Counted from the stretch's first letter, positions 1-11,884 are shown. The stretch is 64,000 nucleotides of DNA from Sternotherus odoratus (GCA_032164245.1 JAVMKO010000001.1:289795041-289859040); one strand, 5' to 3'. Program-made: numbers and translations. Notes: generated by a model from the letters alone, not told the origin.

Positions 1-351
1 CATCCATTGGTAGTTGTGTAGGACACTGATATTTAAACTTGACACAGTGGTTCTCATTCAGATAGCCTTGCCCATCCCGTTTAAATAAAATAGCTCAACT
101 GGCCAAATCAGCAGGTGAAACTAAGTTGGGTGCTGCTGCAAACATCAGAGAGGGCAAAAACAGCAAAGGGACAGAGTCGGGCCTGATGAGTAGGAAATAA
201 AGCAATTTCAATATGGGAAAATTGTGAGCTAGTGCATCTAAGGAGGAAGTGGGGCTGGGGAAGGGACAAAATACCCTCAACCACCAGCAGTCAGCAAGGA
301 GAAACCCGTAACCATGAGGGTAAGACTGGACAGCAAGCGGGACTGAGTTTG

Positions 352-449
352 TACTAGCAAAAACAACAAGGAGTCCTTGTGGCACCTAGGAGACTAACAA
401 ATTTATTCGGGCATCTCTAAGGTGCCTCCTAACACGGCTACCACTCTGC
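352..449 (-). repeat. Retroposon fragment (GTTAGTCTC / CTAACACGG family)
   Basis: The stretch has the ordered motifs AGTCCTTGTGGCACCT, AGACTAACAAATTTATT and CTAACACGGCTACCACTCTG. These characterise a dispersed repeat also present at 8342-8515 and 40777-40915 in this window. The copy is partial and slightly scrambled: the middle with the AAGCTTATGC motif is missing. I recognise the repeat from other reptile sequence but cannot give its database name. Confidence 0.6.
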
Positions 450-1928
450 GTTTGTACGGTGATGTGGCCATTAAAAATATATAGCCAGTTTAATTTTGAG
501 CTGCACATACAGCCCGTCATAGACAGGGGCATAATAGTCCCTCTTTTTAAGGCTCCCATCCGACTGCCTGTGGAATACTGTGTTCCTTTTCATGCAACTC
601 ATGAGCTGTTGAAAAGGTGGAGGTTGTTCAAAGAGCTGCAAAAGTGTGTGGGGGGGGGGGAGGGCAAAAGAAACATCCCCCGATGCCTAGAGGGTGCAAA
701 CGCCACAAATGGCAAAGAGTTTAGGGCAATACCTGTCAATAATGGGACAAGATTAAGAAAAGGAAACTTTAGGTTCCATGTCAGGAGATTTCCCAACTTC
801 CAGATCTATTAAACTGTGGAGTAACTTTCCCAAGAGTCGTGGTAGAATCCCTGGCATGTGAACGGTATAAAAAAAAGCGGGACAGGACAATGTGCATGTA
901 GCTGTTGATTTCAGTTGTTTCTGGGGGATGAGCGTGAAAGGGATCATTGTCCATTCTCGGAGGCTAGCGTGCTCATTGATTTGTTTGCACGGCTTTAGAT
1001 AGAATCTTTGTTTTACTACCATATCACTGCACAACCCTCAAAGTAAACAATAGGAGACTTTCTTGGCAGGACTCAGCAAAGCATTAAGGAAAAAAACCCA
1101 ACCCCTCTATGTTCCTATTTTTTACTTATAGGCTCTTCAGAGGACCACAAACAGTTGCGTTTTGCTGGGGCAGCGCTGGTAAGGTAACAATCACCTGTAT
1201 TTCACACCTGGGGAACTGGGCTGCAGAGAATAAGATCTTGCTTCTACTAGAACCATTTGATCCCCCTTGTGTTCCTGTAGGGCAGTTCACGGGCACACCC
1301 AACATTGCTCCCTGGGGTTTGCACGCATGCCAGATAGTGTTTTGATTTGCTAAAAGCAGATCTAATCTACAGTGTAGTCGAGCCTCCACGGTTATATATA
1401 TAAATTGTGCTGTGTGTGTGTTGTTGTGCTACAGTGGACTGAGGTCCCTGGCAGGACAGTATTAATGGTTCAAGGATCTGGCTAGTCATTTAACACTCCT
1501 CTTTCTCACCCCTCCTCCACATTTCCAATTTGCTCAGTCTTAATAGAGTCCAGATCCAAAGCCCATTGAAGTCAACGAGAGTCTCTTCCAGGAGTTCTGG
1601 AGTAGGGAATTCACTCTGCAAGAATCCTCTGGATCCCCCGTTGCTGCATGTCCAAAGCCTCTTTCGAGTATTCCTTGTAGCCAGCTGCTGTACTGCAACC
1701 CTGCCCCACCAGACGGAATTCGTGGTCACTGACCCCTTTCCAGCAAGAAGGCCAAGTCAAATACAATGGGCTGAGTTCTGCACCTACAAGCCCACTGCAA
1801 TTCCACCTACCAGGGTGGAGGTTGGTGGAAGCTCGTGCTTCGGAGCCAGGGACTGGTTTTTCACTTTCCAAGCAGTTTGCTGCATCTGAGAATAAACCCA
1901 GGAGCTGCTTTTGTCTCCACCAAATTAC

Positions 1929-1934
1929 TTTATT
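1929..1934 (-). terminator. Candidate TSKU poly(A) signal (AATAAA, distal)
   Basis: TTTATT on the plus strand reads AATAAA on the TSKU strand, 2.95 kb past the stop codon. It is the first exact hexamer I found downstream of the stop. Hexamers occur by chance often in AT-rich DNA, so this is a candidate only. Confidence 0.25.
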
Positions 1935-3011
1935 ATATTGTGAATAATCACAAAGCATTACAATGCTGCAGAGTCTTAAAAAAAAAAAAAAAAGTACACA
2001 GAGAAGGTATTTACCAGCCCTTCAGAAGACTCATTTAGCTAGCGGCTACCATGAGATTACAAGAGTAAATCTTGCAGTCTTCAATTGGATTGTCACATTG
2101 GATATTAAATTTACCACAGTGGTGCAAAGGCAGTAACTTCTACAGCCTGTATATTATCCCCCTAACATTTCATCGAAGTACAGAACTATAAAATTAAACA
2201 AATATAGAATTTTAAAAATTCAGTTTTCTGCCAGCAGAAAAACTCTTAAAAAGGTAGGATCCTCTAGGAAAGAAAAAAAACCAAACCAGCCTAAGACCAT
2301 GGTGTATTACTCTTTGTTCATTATTTCCTTCCTGATTTTATAGAATCCCATCCCATCCGAGACAATATTGTTGCCTTTTAAGAAAAATCTTGCAAAACCA
2401 AAGGCAAGCGAGCATTGAAAAGGCCCAGAGAAGGGAAAAAAAGATTTTAAAATTATTTAGTTTCAATTATAAGATACAGGATCAAGCCACTGGAGAAACG
2501 ACTTGGAAATCCAACACCAGATCCTAGCTGGTGTAAGTCAGTGTATTGCACCAGATAGGAATCTGGCCCTTCCAAGACAGTGACAAGCTTTGATTTGCTC
2601 AAAGGATTTTGACCATCACCACTGACAGCCAGTGTGGGGCAGTGTAGTTTCAATTAGTAAAATACTCTTGTCAATGTATTAGACATAGCTCTTTCTGGAG
2701 TCCATGTCTGATTCAGACACACACTGTCCCACCATGAAATATACTGGATTTTCACCCCTCCTCTAACATAGATTGGAATCTACTCAATCCATGAGTAGAT
2801 ATGTGACCAGATGCATCTTAACCTACTTCTTATGGTCTTCTTCCCACGCCCACTTCTTCGGGATAGTGCATTTAACCCGAATCCCCTGCAGAATCTGCTA
2901 GTGTTCTTCCTGCCTTTCACATTTTCCTTCTCCTCTACAGCTATCCTCGGTGCCTTGCTACAGAATGGGCCAGATTTCAATAACGTTACACTGAATCAAA
3001 TCAATAAACCC

Positions 3012-3277
3012 AGGGGTCATCTGCACACCTATTTGCACTGGTTTAGTTAATCTGGTGCAAACTCCCATGTGGACACACGGATTCTGGTTTAAGAGTGGCT
3101 TATTGCTCTTTAGTTTAAACCTGTTCCTGACGGACTTAAACTAAGCTGAAAAAAAAACCTTGTTTAAACCAAAATAAGGTCATCCGCACAGCATTTTGCA
3201 TGAGCTCAACTAAATTGGTTTAAAAAGAAACAGAATTCCTTTTGTGAAACTGGGGCAACTGTGTGTAGACAAGCTCT
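3012..3277. repeat. MITE-like dispersed repeat
   Basis: The left end (GGGTCATCTGCACAC) and the reverse complement of the right end (GAGCTTGTCTACACAC) are similar, which suggests degenerate terminal inverted repeats. The inside is rich in GGTTTAAA / TTTAAACC motifs in both orientations. This fits an old non-autonomous DNA transposon. No target duplication could be made out, so the ends are approximate. Confidence 0.45.
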
Positions 3278-4010
3278 TTGACTAGTGCAGCTGAAAGCAG
3301 ATGTTCCCCATGCTGTCTCCCTCTGTCCTCCCCATGGAAGAGTGGGCCAGAAACAGACCTGGGATAAGCAAACAGCTCCACCCAGGCTGAGTTTCTCAGA
3401 GGATGTGGCTCAAAATTCCCCACTGAATTCACAGAGTGGGAGTGTGGTTCTCTTGTAGCATCTTCCTTCCCACATTTGTTCGAGCTGCGCGTCTCGCTCC
3501 CTTACCGCCAGTTCTCGGGTGTTGTTTTCCCCTCGCTGCATGAGGCGTCTGCCGCTCCCACTCCCTTTGCTCCTGCTTTGTTTTCCCGCTGCCAAATTCA
3601 GCATGCAGGCAATTGGGCAAAGCCGGCGCAAACTGCTCTGTGCTCCCAAGGCTTCAGTTGGCTGCCAAGAAGCCAAGCACGAGAGTGGAAAGAATGACCC
3701 AGAGCAGCAGGTCCTGAAAAGGATCCTTTCCCAGACAGGCAAGCGTGCTACCACCTTGTTCTGTTAAACGCCGGGTGTCAGTAGCCCCAGGCTTTGGGGC
3801 TGGAGAGTTCTCCTTCCTCCCCCCACGTTCTGAACACATTTTCTGGCACAAAATCGCATTAAACAGCACAGCTGCGTCACACATGTTCTTATTAGGCCGA
3901 GGACGTTGGAGAGGAAATGGTCCCATGAGCTTACGTCTTGGTTTGATAGGGTTATCGAGATAAGGAGCCTCATCCAGCATTCTTTAAATGCCCGAGGGAG
4001 GGGGGGAGTT

Positions 4011-4016
4011 TTTAAT
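4011..4016 (-). terminator. Candidate TSKU poly(A) signal (ATTAAA, proximal)
   Basis: TTTAAT on the plus strand reads ATTAAA on the TSKU strand, about 870 bases past the stop. ATTAAA is the commonest variant signal. If used, the 3' UTR would be a little under 0.9 kb. RNA evidence is needed to choose between this and the distal site. Confidence 0.25.
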
Positions 4017-4884
4017 TGAGTTTACATGCGCTTTCCCTTCCACAGCTCAATCTAATTCGCCCTGCTGGAGCCTGACTCCCAGACAACCTGCCCTAGTCTG
4101 CCACATGAACAGCAACCGGGGCGCTGGGTCCCTGGAAACAGCCTGCAGCCCTTCGACTGGCACAGCGCGGAGTCTGAACATTCGGTCTTTGACGGACAAC
4201 TAGGGTTCAACCCATCTGCATCAGAAGGGCCCCAGGGTTTCCAGTGGAGGCTCTAATTCAATCCGGTGTGAAAAGGATCAGGGTGAGGTGGGGGAAAATG
4301 GTCCCCAGGTACCAAGTGTTCATTGCATTACTATGCAAACAGCAGCCTCGCATTAGAAACCCCCTGTACTCAGGTTTGCTTTGGAGGGCTTCTTCAGACT
4401 GAAAGTGCACGACAAGGAGCAGGGCCCTGCTAATGAAGGCAACAGCTGGAAGGCACTTCTTGGGAAAATACTAGATAAAGCATGGATTTGTAAGCAAATG
4501 ACTGTGGAGTTCACACATCTGGGTGCATGCCGTAGACAGGGCTGCCTTGGCTCCGGCAAACGAGCCTGGGCCGAATGCATTTCCTCCCCAGAGAGCCTGC
4601 CCTTCCTTAGAAATCCAAAACACTGACCCCACTTGGTCCCCGTTCACAGCACCACCACTTGGGGCTGCCTCGCTGCACCTATCACTTGCAGGAATCAAGA
4701 GGCAGCAGCCGAGGCGTGGCAGAACACAGCGGGCCGTCGTGTGGAATTGAAAGACCCACCCTGTCAAGTACTGGCAGATACAAACGTATCAATTATTAAC
4801 AAAATGATTTACGAAAGGCACGCGGCAGGTCACTTCAGTCCAGAGAGCTGTACAATCTCCCCCCGTTCCCCCTCAGCCCTTTCC

Positions 4885-5943
4885 TCATGAGACATAGGGT
4901 GCGGCTGCTACCGACCCATGGTTGTCATGACAACGGAGGACCTCTTTTTTGGTCAGCCCGATTTGTTGGTGATACTGTCCTTCCCTGATCACCTTAAGAC
5001 ACTGTACATTCTTCCCCAAGGTAATGCTTTTGATGGTAGGCAAGTATTTCAGCACAGTCTTGGGCAAGAAGGAAACACTTGTACTGGACAGGTTGAGCTC
5101 TTGCAAGGAGCTAAGACCAAAGACTACTTCGGCACTCAGCAACTTCAGGTTGGGGTTGCTGGATAAATCGAGTACCTGGAGGTTGGGTAGTTCTTTGAAG
5201 CTGTAAGGAGAGATTTCTCTAAAGCCATGTAAGCTGCTGAGAGATAAATGAATTAAATCCTTCAGTCCCATGAAAGCGCCTCTCTCAATCTTGGCCAGAG
5301 GGTTCCCATCGAGATTTAAGTATCGCAGGGGAATCCCGTGGAGGTTGGGCACAGTCTTCAGTCTGTTTCCAGACAGATTTAAGTTCTGGATGTTGGGGAT
5401 GTTTTTGTCATGGTGTCTTGTGACTGCGCTTATCATGTTGTTGGACAGATCCACGTTAATGGGTTTCCCTTGACCTTTGGAAGCAAAGACATCTAACGTT
5501 ATATCCAGGAGGTGGTTGTTGCTCAAATCTATGTCCCCCAGGGGTGAACTGGGGAAGCATTCATCTGGAAGGAGTGCCAAAGAGTTATGACTCAGATCCA
5601 AGGATTCCAGATACCTGAGCCTGGAGAAGGTCGTGGAAGAGATCTTAGCAATTCTATTATAGCTCAGGTCAAGGCTCACCAAGGTGGTATAACCAGGGCC
5701 GGTCAGCATTGACTCGTTGATGATTTCCAGATTGTTGGAGGACAGATCCAAATAGGAAGTATCCAGCGGGATAGGGACAGGAACAATGTGGGAGCCTATT
5801 CCACTGCAATCCACCTTGGTCAAGCTAAAGCTGTCGAAGAGACCAAAAGTCTCCACTTCACAGTGGCATCCTGGGGAGCAGGTCTTGGTAGTCCCAACGC
5901 AAAGAAAGAGAAGCAGCAGGCTGAACCAGGCTGATAGAGGCAT
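4885..5943 (-). CDS. TSKU: Tsukushi, secreted leucine-rich repeat protein
   Basis: The 352-residue protein opens with a hydrophobic signal peptide (residues 1-20, cleavage probably just before Cys22). A cysteine cluster follows (C22, C26, C28, C46) in the N-terminal LRR cap, with the segment EVETFGLFDSFSLTKVDCSG that I recognise from Tsukushi. About ten leucine-rich repeats span residues 60-310, and a C-terminal cap carries C315 and C338. N-glycosylation sequons lie at N76, N189 and N284. Length matches the family (about 350 residues). Tsukushi is an extracellular modulator that binds BMPs, TGF-beta, Wnt/Frizzled and Notch-ligand components. The start chosen is the ATG at 5943: it has G at -3, begins the signal peptide and lies 8 bases after a splice acceptor. 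The whole coding region is in one exon, as in other vertebrates. The frame is intact. Confidence 0.95.
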   Translation of the reverse strand: MPLSAWFSLLLLFLCVGTTKTCSPGCHCEVETFGLFDSFSLTKVDCSGIGSHIVPVPIPLDTSYLDLSSNNLEIINESMLTGPGYTTLVSLDLSYNRIAKISSTTFSRLRYLESLDLSHNSLALLPDECFPSSPLGDIDLSNNHLLDITLDVFASKGQGKPINVDLSNNMISAVTRHHDKNIPNIQNLNLSGNRLKTVPNLHGIPLRYLNLDGNPLAKIERGAFMGLKDLIHLSLSSLHGFREISPYSFKELPNLQVLDLSSNPNLKLLSAEVVFGLSSLQELNLSSTSVSFLPKTVLKYLPTIKSITLGKNVQCLKVIREGQYHQQIGLTKKEVLRCHDNHGSVAAAPYVS

Positions 5944-5985
5944 TGCTGAACCTGAAGGACAAGAAGAGGAGAGAATTAAAGAGTG
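5941..5985 (-). other. TSKU: Splice acceptor of the TSKU coding exon
   Basis: Read on the minus strand, a pyrimidine-rich tract (CTCTCCTCTTCTTGTCCTTCAG) ends in CAG at 5954-5952 and is followed by eight bases and the ATG. The exon would therefore start at 5951. A second, weaker TTCAG ends at 5946. This site explains why the reading frame that runs upstream to 6045 is not protein: it is intron. Confidence 0.8.
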
Positions 5986-6335
5986 TCTGAAGCACCGCAG
6001 ACAAACTATCACAAACTTAAAACCTTGCCCAAGATGGTTTAACAATGTGACCTACATAATCACATCACCAGTATCCCCAAAGACCAGGACAGATGTGCTT
6101 GTCAATGCATGGAACAATCCCATGATACCCGACACCACTCAATAGTGAAAGCATCTGACTGCTTTAGAGGTCAGGTATTTGCCACTGCAGGTATCTGGAC
6201 TGAAGCAGGGATGTAAAGTATGCAAGAGCTGTCCGTGCTGCATCCCCACCAGTTTAAGCTGAATCATGCATGAAGCTCCTCTCCCAGTACAGTTGAAACG
6301 CTGGGGGCAGGTCAACAAGGAAAATGTACATCAGC

Positions 6336-7273
6336 ATAGGTATGTCTTCAGGAGTGTGAACCCCCCCGCAGGGACTCAGTTATGCCGACCTAACCCCCAG
6401 GGCATGGTTAGACTGGCGCTTTGCACCGCCAAAACCCTCCTTTAGCGCTATAATTTTCCTACCGAACACACTTCAAAGGGAGATTTAGCGCAATGTCTCC
6501 CCGTTTACAGCGCAAGTGTTAAACCTCCTTTTCGAGAGGGATAAGCCTTTTTGCGCTAACGTTGTAGCGCAAGGGTGGGAATGTGGACACCCATCGGATC
6601 TCTTGCATGCCTCCAAGCCATGGAAAGCTATCAGCAACCCATTGAGGGCCATCAGCAAGCCATTAAAGACAATGAACTTGCCATGTAAGGCAAATGACGT
6701 GAGGTTTTGTTTTTATAAAGGCGGAAGTAGCTTTGCAGTTTCTCTCTAACAACTAACACAGCAAATAACCAGTGAAAATGCTTGCGGACGGAGCTGTGTG
6801 TCTGAAATAGACAGCCTGTCAGTTTTCGCTAAGGAAAAGTAACTGACAGCCAGATCTCATCTCCCTGTGAACAACTTCCCAGTTCCCCCTCACCCCCCTC
6901 CTTTGCAAAACACGTTGCACCCAGCTGAATGCTGGGATACCTGCCCTATCCCGCAACTGCTACTGCCGCAGAAGCACCACAAATGTAGCCATTATTTTGC
7001 GCTACAAAGTTTCAATTTGTACAGTCTCTAGCAGGATACCAATTGCGCTACATTGGGAAGCGCTACAAATAAACACACTACAATCTTCAGTCTAGCCATA
7101 CCCCCAGTGTAGACGGCACAAGATCGATGGAGGAATTCTTCCCTCAACCTAACTACTGGCTATTGGGAGATGGATTACGACAGCAACAGAAAAAGTCTTG
7201 TCTCCGTAGTAAGCGTCTGCACTGAAGCACGATAACTGTGCTGCTGTCGCATGTTAAGCATAGCCATAGCCTG
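6336..7273. repeat. Old MITE interrupted by a second element
   Basis: Two pieces, about 6336-6400 and 7100-7273, join into one familiar repeat: TATGCCGACCTAACCCCCAG on the left continues as TGTAGACGGCAC on the right, and the right end finishes AGCATAGCCATAGCCTGG. The left end (AGGTATGTCTTCAGG) is a degenerate inverted copy of the right. The interruption is the element at 6401-7099. Confidence 0.6.
6401..7099. mobile_element. Non-autonomous hAT-like transposon
   Basis: An 8-bp direct repeat ACCCCCAG (6393-6400 and 7100-7107) flanks the element, the size expected for hAT target duplications. The termini contain matching inverted motifs, CATGGTTAGACTG on the left and ATGGCTAGACTG (reverse complement) on the right. 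Within the first 170 and last 110 bases the hexamer GCGCTA/TAGCGC recurs about nine times, like subterminal transposase-binding repeats. There is no transposase frame. It sits inside an older MITE, so it is the younger insertion. Confidence 0.7.
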
Positions 7274-7324
7274 GTTCTTTATGGGGGTTTAAGAAAAGGT
7301 AGCTCAGATGCACACAACAATGCA

Positions 7325-7555
7325 TGGTCCAGTGTTTGGGGCACTGGTCAGGAACTTGAGACACATGGGTTCAATTCCCTGCTCTGCCACAGACTTCCTA
7401 GGTCACCTTGATAAGTCACTTAATTTCCCCATGCCTTGGCTCGCCATCTGTCACATGAGGACAATAGCGCTTCCCTGTTTCACAGGGGTACTGAGAGGAT
7501 ACATGCATTAGCGACTGGGAGGTGGTCAGATACTATGGTAATGGGGCCAGCAGTG
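7325..7555 (+). repeat. MIR/CORE-type SINE
   Basis: The order of motifs is that of a MIR-type SINE: GGGCACTGGTCAGGAACTTG, GGGTTCAATTCCCTGCTCTG (B-box region), the CORE AAGTCACTTAATTTCCCCATG and ATCTGTCACATGAGGACAATA, then GAGGATACATGCATTAGCGA. It is well preserved, which suggests a lineage in which this family stayed active late. Confidence 0.8.
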
Positions 7556-8341
7556 GCACCTCAGGTAGATAATTACCGTAGTATCAAGACAAAATGAGCA
7601 CTAGATCTTCACGGGCATCAAACATAATGGGCCCAACACACTACATGTTTCTGCTGCCAGCCCTCCCCTGGATATTCGGACGGTGGGAGAGAAGCTTTAA
7701 CAGGAGTTCTGTGGGCTGGGGCCATTGCTGAATCCTTGCTCTTTTCCAGCCGGCACTATGCCCCATGGCCCACTGAGGCAGAGGTGGGGGTCAATGCACG
7801 GTCTGGCTTCCTGGTCAGCTGTCCTTTGGCCTGGGTTCACGCTGCCGTACAACTCAGGTGAATCTGGACTGGGAGAGGACTTGACCATTCAGAACGCTAC
7901 TCATGCAGACGCCCATGAACGCCTGCTTTCAAGGTGCAACAATCCTAGCTCGCCTAGCTACACAGAGCCCTCCGTTACAGCTCTTTGTGCTCCGGCATCT
8001 CTCAGCTTCGCCACCAACCACCGAGTTTTCCAGCTTGGCAAATAAATCTATCGGTCCACCCGCCTGGGAAAACAAAGTGCTGGTAGCCAAGAGCCAGACT
8101 GGCACAAGTCTGAGTTCTCCCCCATCAATCACCCCAAAACAGCCTTGACAATTGGGCCTCAAATCAGGTTTTGACGGGCCCCTTCTAGGAACCAGAGGAG
8201 GGGTTATTCTTCTTGACCCAACTGCCAGCAAGGGTACCCCATCTGATGGGTAGAAACCCATCTGAGACTCCCTATGGGGACAAGACACTCATTTCACATA
8301 GGTCACTGGACAGCCATCAGGTAACTACATGAACAGCTGAC

Positions 8342-8515
8342 GTGACAAAGAGTCCTGTGGCACGTTAAAGACTAACTAAAGTATTGAAGCATAAGCTTTC
8401 GTGGGTTAATACCCGCCCACGAAAGCTTATGCTTCAATACTTTAGTCAGTCTTTAAGGTGCCACAGAACTCTTTGTCACTTCTGCAATTCCAGACTAACA
8501 CAGCTACCTCTCTGA
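8342..8515. repeat. Head-to-head retroposon copy forming a 64-bp inverted repeat
   Basis: Arms 8342-8405 and 8416-8479 are reverse complements with three mismatches in 64 bases and a 10-base spacer. The right arm continues into CCAGACTAACACAGCTACCTC, the 3' part of the same dispersed repeat seen at 352-449 and 40777-40915. The structure is thus one copy plus an inverted duplicate of its 5' half. Confidence 0.85.
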
Positions 8516-9689
8516 TTCTTGACTACATGAACAGCTGTTCGTCTGGATTAGGATTCTAACCAGGGGCCTAGCAGTGAAGTCCTCCGCAGCTCTTCCCCTG
8601 CTTCTCCTCCACACCAAGATTGCCATCTTCACAGATAAAGGACGAAGGGAGCCAGGAGACTCGTCCCTGTTTCCCAGGCCTTGCCAGGTCTCTCCGTTAC
8701 TGTATCTGTTAACGGCTTTGCCACAGAATGGTAGTAGCGACAGCGACGCTGTTTCCAGAATGAGCTGATTAAAAGCTTTAGCTACACGCCTCTGGGGATT
8801 ATAAAACAGAGCAAGCTGGCATCCCACAGGTCTGCGGCAGTCACGTTCCAGCAGTTAGAAGGGCTGATTATTCCTATTGTTTCTCCGCGTCATTGCCTGG
8901 AATCACAAATCCCATGTCTGCTCTCTCTTTACGCCCTTCCAAGAAGGATTTCAGGACATCTGCAATGAGAATGTGTCCCCCAAACAATGATCTATCTACA
9001 TTGTAGCTATTCTGTTCCTCACTCCTTTATACACTTTATGCCTTTATCTCAACTACTCATGGTGTCAGCCTTTACTGTCTCCAGTGCATGCTATTGTCAT
9101 CTCTCCCTTTGCTCTCCCCTAACCCTCTTCCTTCTCTCTCTAATAAAATGTAACACCTCTGTAATGTCATCTTTGCCACTTGATCTTTGATCCTTCCTTT
9201 GGGCCTCCTCCGCAGCCCAGAAAACTTTTGCCAGCCATTTCCTAGTTCACACCTACTTTCATCTTCTCCTGTTCCTCTCCCTTTGTCAATGGCTCTTTGC
9301 TATTTCACATCAGAGAGTGGGAGACACATTGTGAATTTCTTGCCAATTTGCAAAATGCATTCAGAGAAGAAAGGAAGATGCCCCACAACATGTGATCTGG
9401 GCAGACATTTATCATCATCTGTCTGGCAGTAGCACATAGGCGTCCCCAATCCCCCAAGCCCCACCCCTCCTCTCTGTGATAGATGCTGTTCAAACAGAAC
9501 AAGACAACAATCCCTGCCCCAGAGTAGTAATCTAAGTAATTAAGCATTTCTGATTGTATGATGGAGAAATGGGGCGTAGAATTCCTGGTATCCTAGGAAG
9601 ATGAGCCCTTGTTACGACATTCTGCTATTTAACATTTGCAGAGGGGAGATCACTATTTGGGGGTAAAATTATTGAACCACCTTAACCTA

Positions 9690-10412
9690 AGGTCCCTGGC
9701 AAAATGAGAAACATTGTATCAACAGAGGCACCAAAAAGGCTTAAAACAGCCCAGGAAAGGGTTGTGGCTAGGAGCAGGGAAGCTCCCAGGCTGATTGGGA
9801 AGGCAGCCACAGCTGAGTGGCCACACCCCAAACACTCTGGCAGGCCCTTATAAAAAGAACTAAGAGGCAGGGGCCTGAGAGAGAGAGACAGTCTCCTGTG
9901 GCTGCAGAGGCAGAGTGGCCTAGCTGCTGGGGAAACTAGACAAGGTACCCAGAGTGAAGCAGGGCTGGGGCAAGGCAAGAGGAGCCGGGGGAGCTCCTGC
10001 CTGGTAACCCCCAGGCTGCAGGGCCTAGGGGAAGGCCCAACAAAGGGTACCGGGGTTGCAGTGGGCAGCCCATGGCTGTAGAGGTAGAGTCAGCAGGCCA
10101 AACCCTCCTTGCCGGTGATGAGAGGCAATTATACTTCAGTCTGCCCCAGTGAACGGGGGGCAAGTGGTGACTGGCAATTGCCTAGACTGAGGCAAGGTGG
10201 GGATAGAGGGTTGTGGTTCCCCTGGGGGGGGGAGACCCTGAGATTGTGGGGGTACTGCAGGGGTGCAGCACCCTAGATAAGAGGGCACCGGGGTCCAGGG
10301 AGGGACACGGGGCTACGGCCTGCAAAGAGCGCTCCAGAGGCTGGGACGAGCTAATTCCCTGGACGATCAGCGGGAGGCGCTACAGGGTAAGTCGCCACCC
10401 TGCTACACACCC
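9690..10412 (+). mobile_element. Probable degraded solo LTR
   Basis: A block of G-rich, unique-looking sequence has CTTATAAAAAG at about 9848 as a TATA-like box. It ends with CAGCGGGAGGCGCTACAGGG, close in pattern to CAGCAGGAGGCGCCCCGGGG near the end of the LTRs at 34951 and 40551. This suggests a solo LTR of a related Gypsy family. No target duplication was found, so the ends are approximate and the call is tentative. Confidence 0.4.
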
Positions 10413-11880
10413 CCACCAGTTACATCCATTTGGTGTATTCCAGTCCTCTCTCCCACACCACCAACCAATCAGCTAGTCCTGCTTAATTCTTCAATGGCAA
10501 AGAACCTACCAAGTGGTCTCTTCTTCTAAAGCCTGACCCAACTCCCGGGGATAGGGGGGAAAGAGTCCCATTAACTTCAGTGGGAGCTGACTCAGACAGA
10601 CCCCAGGTCAACATGCCTAATACGACATTTAAAACACACGATGGAATCCTAGCCCCATGGCAGCGATTAACCTTCTGTTAACTTCAGCACGGCCAGGACT
10701 TCACTCCATGAATCCAAGTGTCTTCCCACACTAACAAGTTCTACTGAAATCACTGGAGTTACAGTGCTTTACATGAGTGGAGGATCAGACCCCAGTTATA
10801 CATTTCAACAACCAGAAGATCAATATCTTCTGCATAGTGTGTGTGGAAATTCCCTTCCTGCCCAACTTCAGAAGCAACTGAAGGGAATAGACAGGATGAC
10901 CGAATAGGTGTTTCAGCGCCAATATCCATGACTCACTAATTCTTTTACCCCTCAGGAGGAAGCTGGAGCTAACCAGGTGCCGATGCGTCAATGTCCAACC
11001 ACAGCTGAGTGGAGCTATTTACACTACAATTACAGTTTCTTACTAGCCAAGGGAGCAATAACCCATGTCAGCGCTGCTCTGGATCTACACTCTCTCATCG
11101 GGTCTCTTAATTGCCTTGCAAACAGGATGTACTTTACTCTCTCTCTAACTAGACTATTACAACAAGGCAAGGATCCCATTAGAGAACAGCATGAAACATT
11201 CAGAGCAGCAACAAGCGAGTTTGCTTAAGTCATGTTCGGTCTCCTATTGAAGCTAACAGGTTGTCATGCAGCCCTAGAAAACCCCCTCTTCATTAGGCAG
11301 TTATAAATTAAAATATCCAGGTACATTTGGTTTTTATTCTAGGCTGGAGAAGTCCATAGTGGATTTTTAAGGGGGATGAGGGAGAGGGGGAATGTGTACA
11401 ACATGTATTAAACCTACATCAAAATGCCTTTGGCCTCCTGCTTACAAGCGGTTCTGCTAAACTATGGATATATTCACATGGGGCCAAATCCTACTTGCCC
11501 TTATGCCTGCAGCAGCTTTCTAATGTAACAGGAAAGTTACTGGGCAAAGCTCTGCAGCCTTCTGTTTGCCCCAAGCATATTGCTCTGCTCTTGCCTTTGG
11601 TGTGGAATTTTCCTCCATGTAAATAGACCCCTTGGCAGGGACAATTTCTGGCCACCTTGACACTTGCCGGAGCAAGTCCAGTGACTTCAGTGGGAGCTGC
11701 TGGATACTCAGCACTTAAGAAAACATCAGGTCTGAGTCGGCGCGTGGGCACCTAAAGCTAAACTCCAGCTTTCTTCAAATCTTGGCCTCCGTTTCTAGAA
11801 AGAAAAACGACGAAATCTAGACGCAAGCGTCCCGGCGATTCTTCATGTTAGTCACGTAACTCTTGCTGAGCCTCATCGGA
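10413..11880. other. Intronic DNA, no gene seen
   Basis: I see no coding exon, RNA gene or delimited transposon. Two short copies of the 'CTTCAGTGGGAGCTG' motif (about 10577 and 11686) mark fragments of an old dispersed repeat. Confidence 0.4.
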
Positions 11881-11884
11881 AGGC

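Larger units (their letters stand above)
1..2999. other. Flanking DNA downstream of TSKU, no gene seen
   Basis: No reading frame here resembles a known protein. Visible structure is limited to a retroposon fragment at 352-449, an 11-base G run at 650-660, a TA-rich and TG-rich patch near 1391-1425 and a long A run at about 1979-1994. The stretch 2460-2580 contains 'AGATCCTAGCTGGTGTAAGTC', a pattern I associate with an old dispersed sauropsid repeat. The part nearest TSKU may be 3' UTR, but its end cannot be fixed from sequence alone. Confidence 0.5.

Noticed and set aside
5944..6045. In-frame N-terminal extension of TSKU by 34 residues
   Set aside because: It crosses a splice acceptor with a strong pyrimidine tract, and the signal peptide starts at the ATG at 5943.
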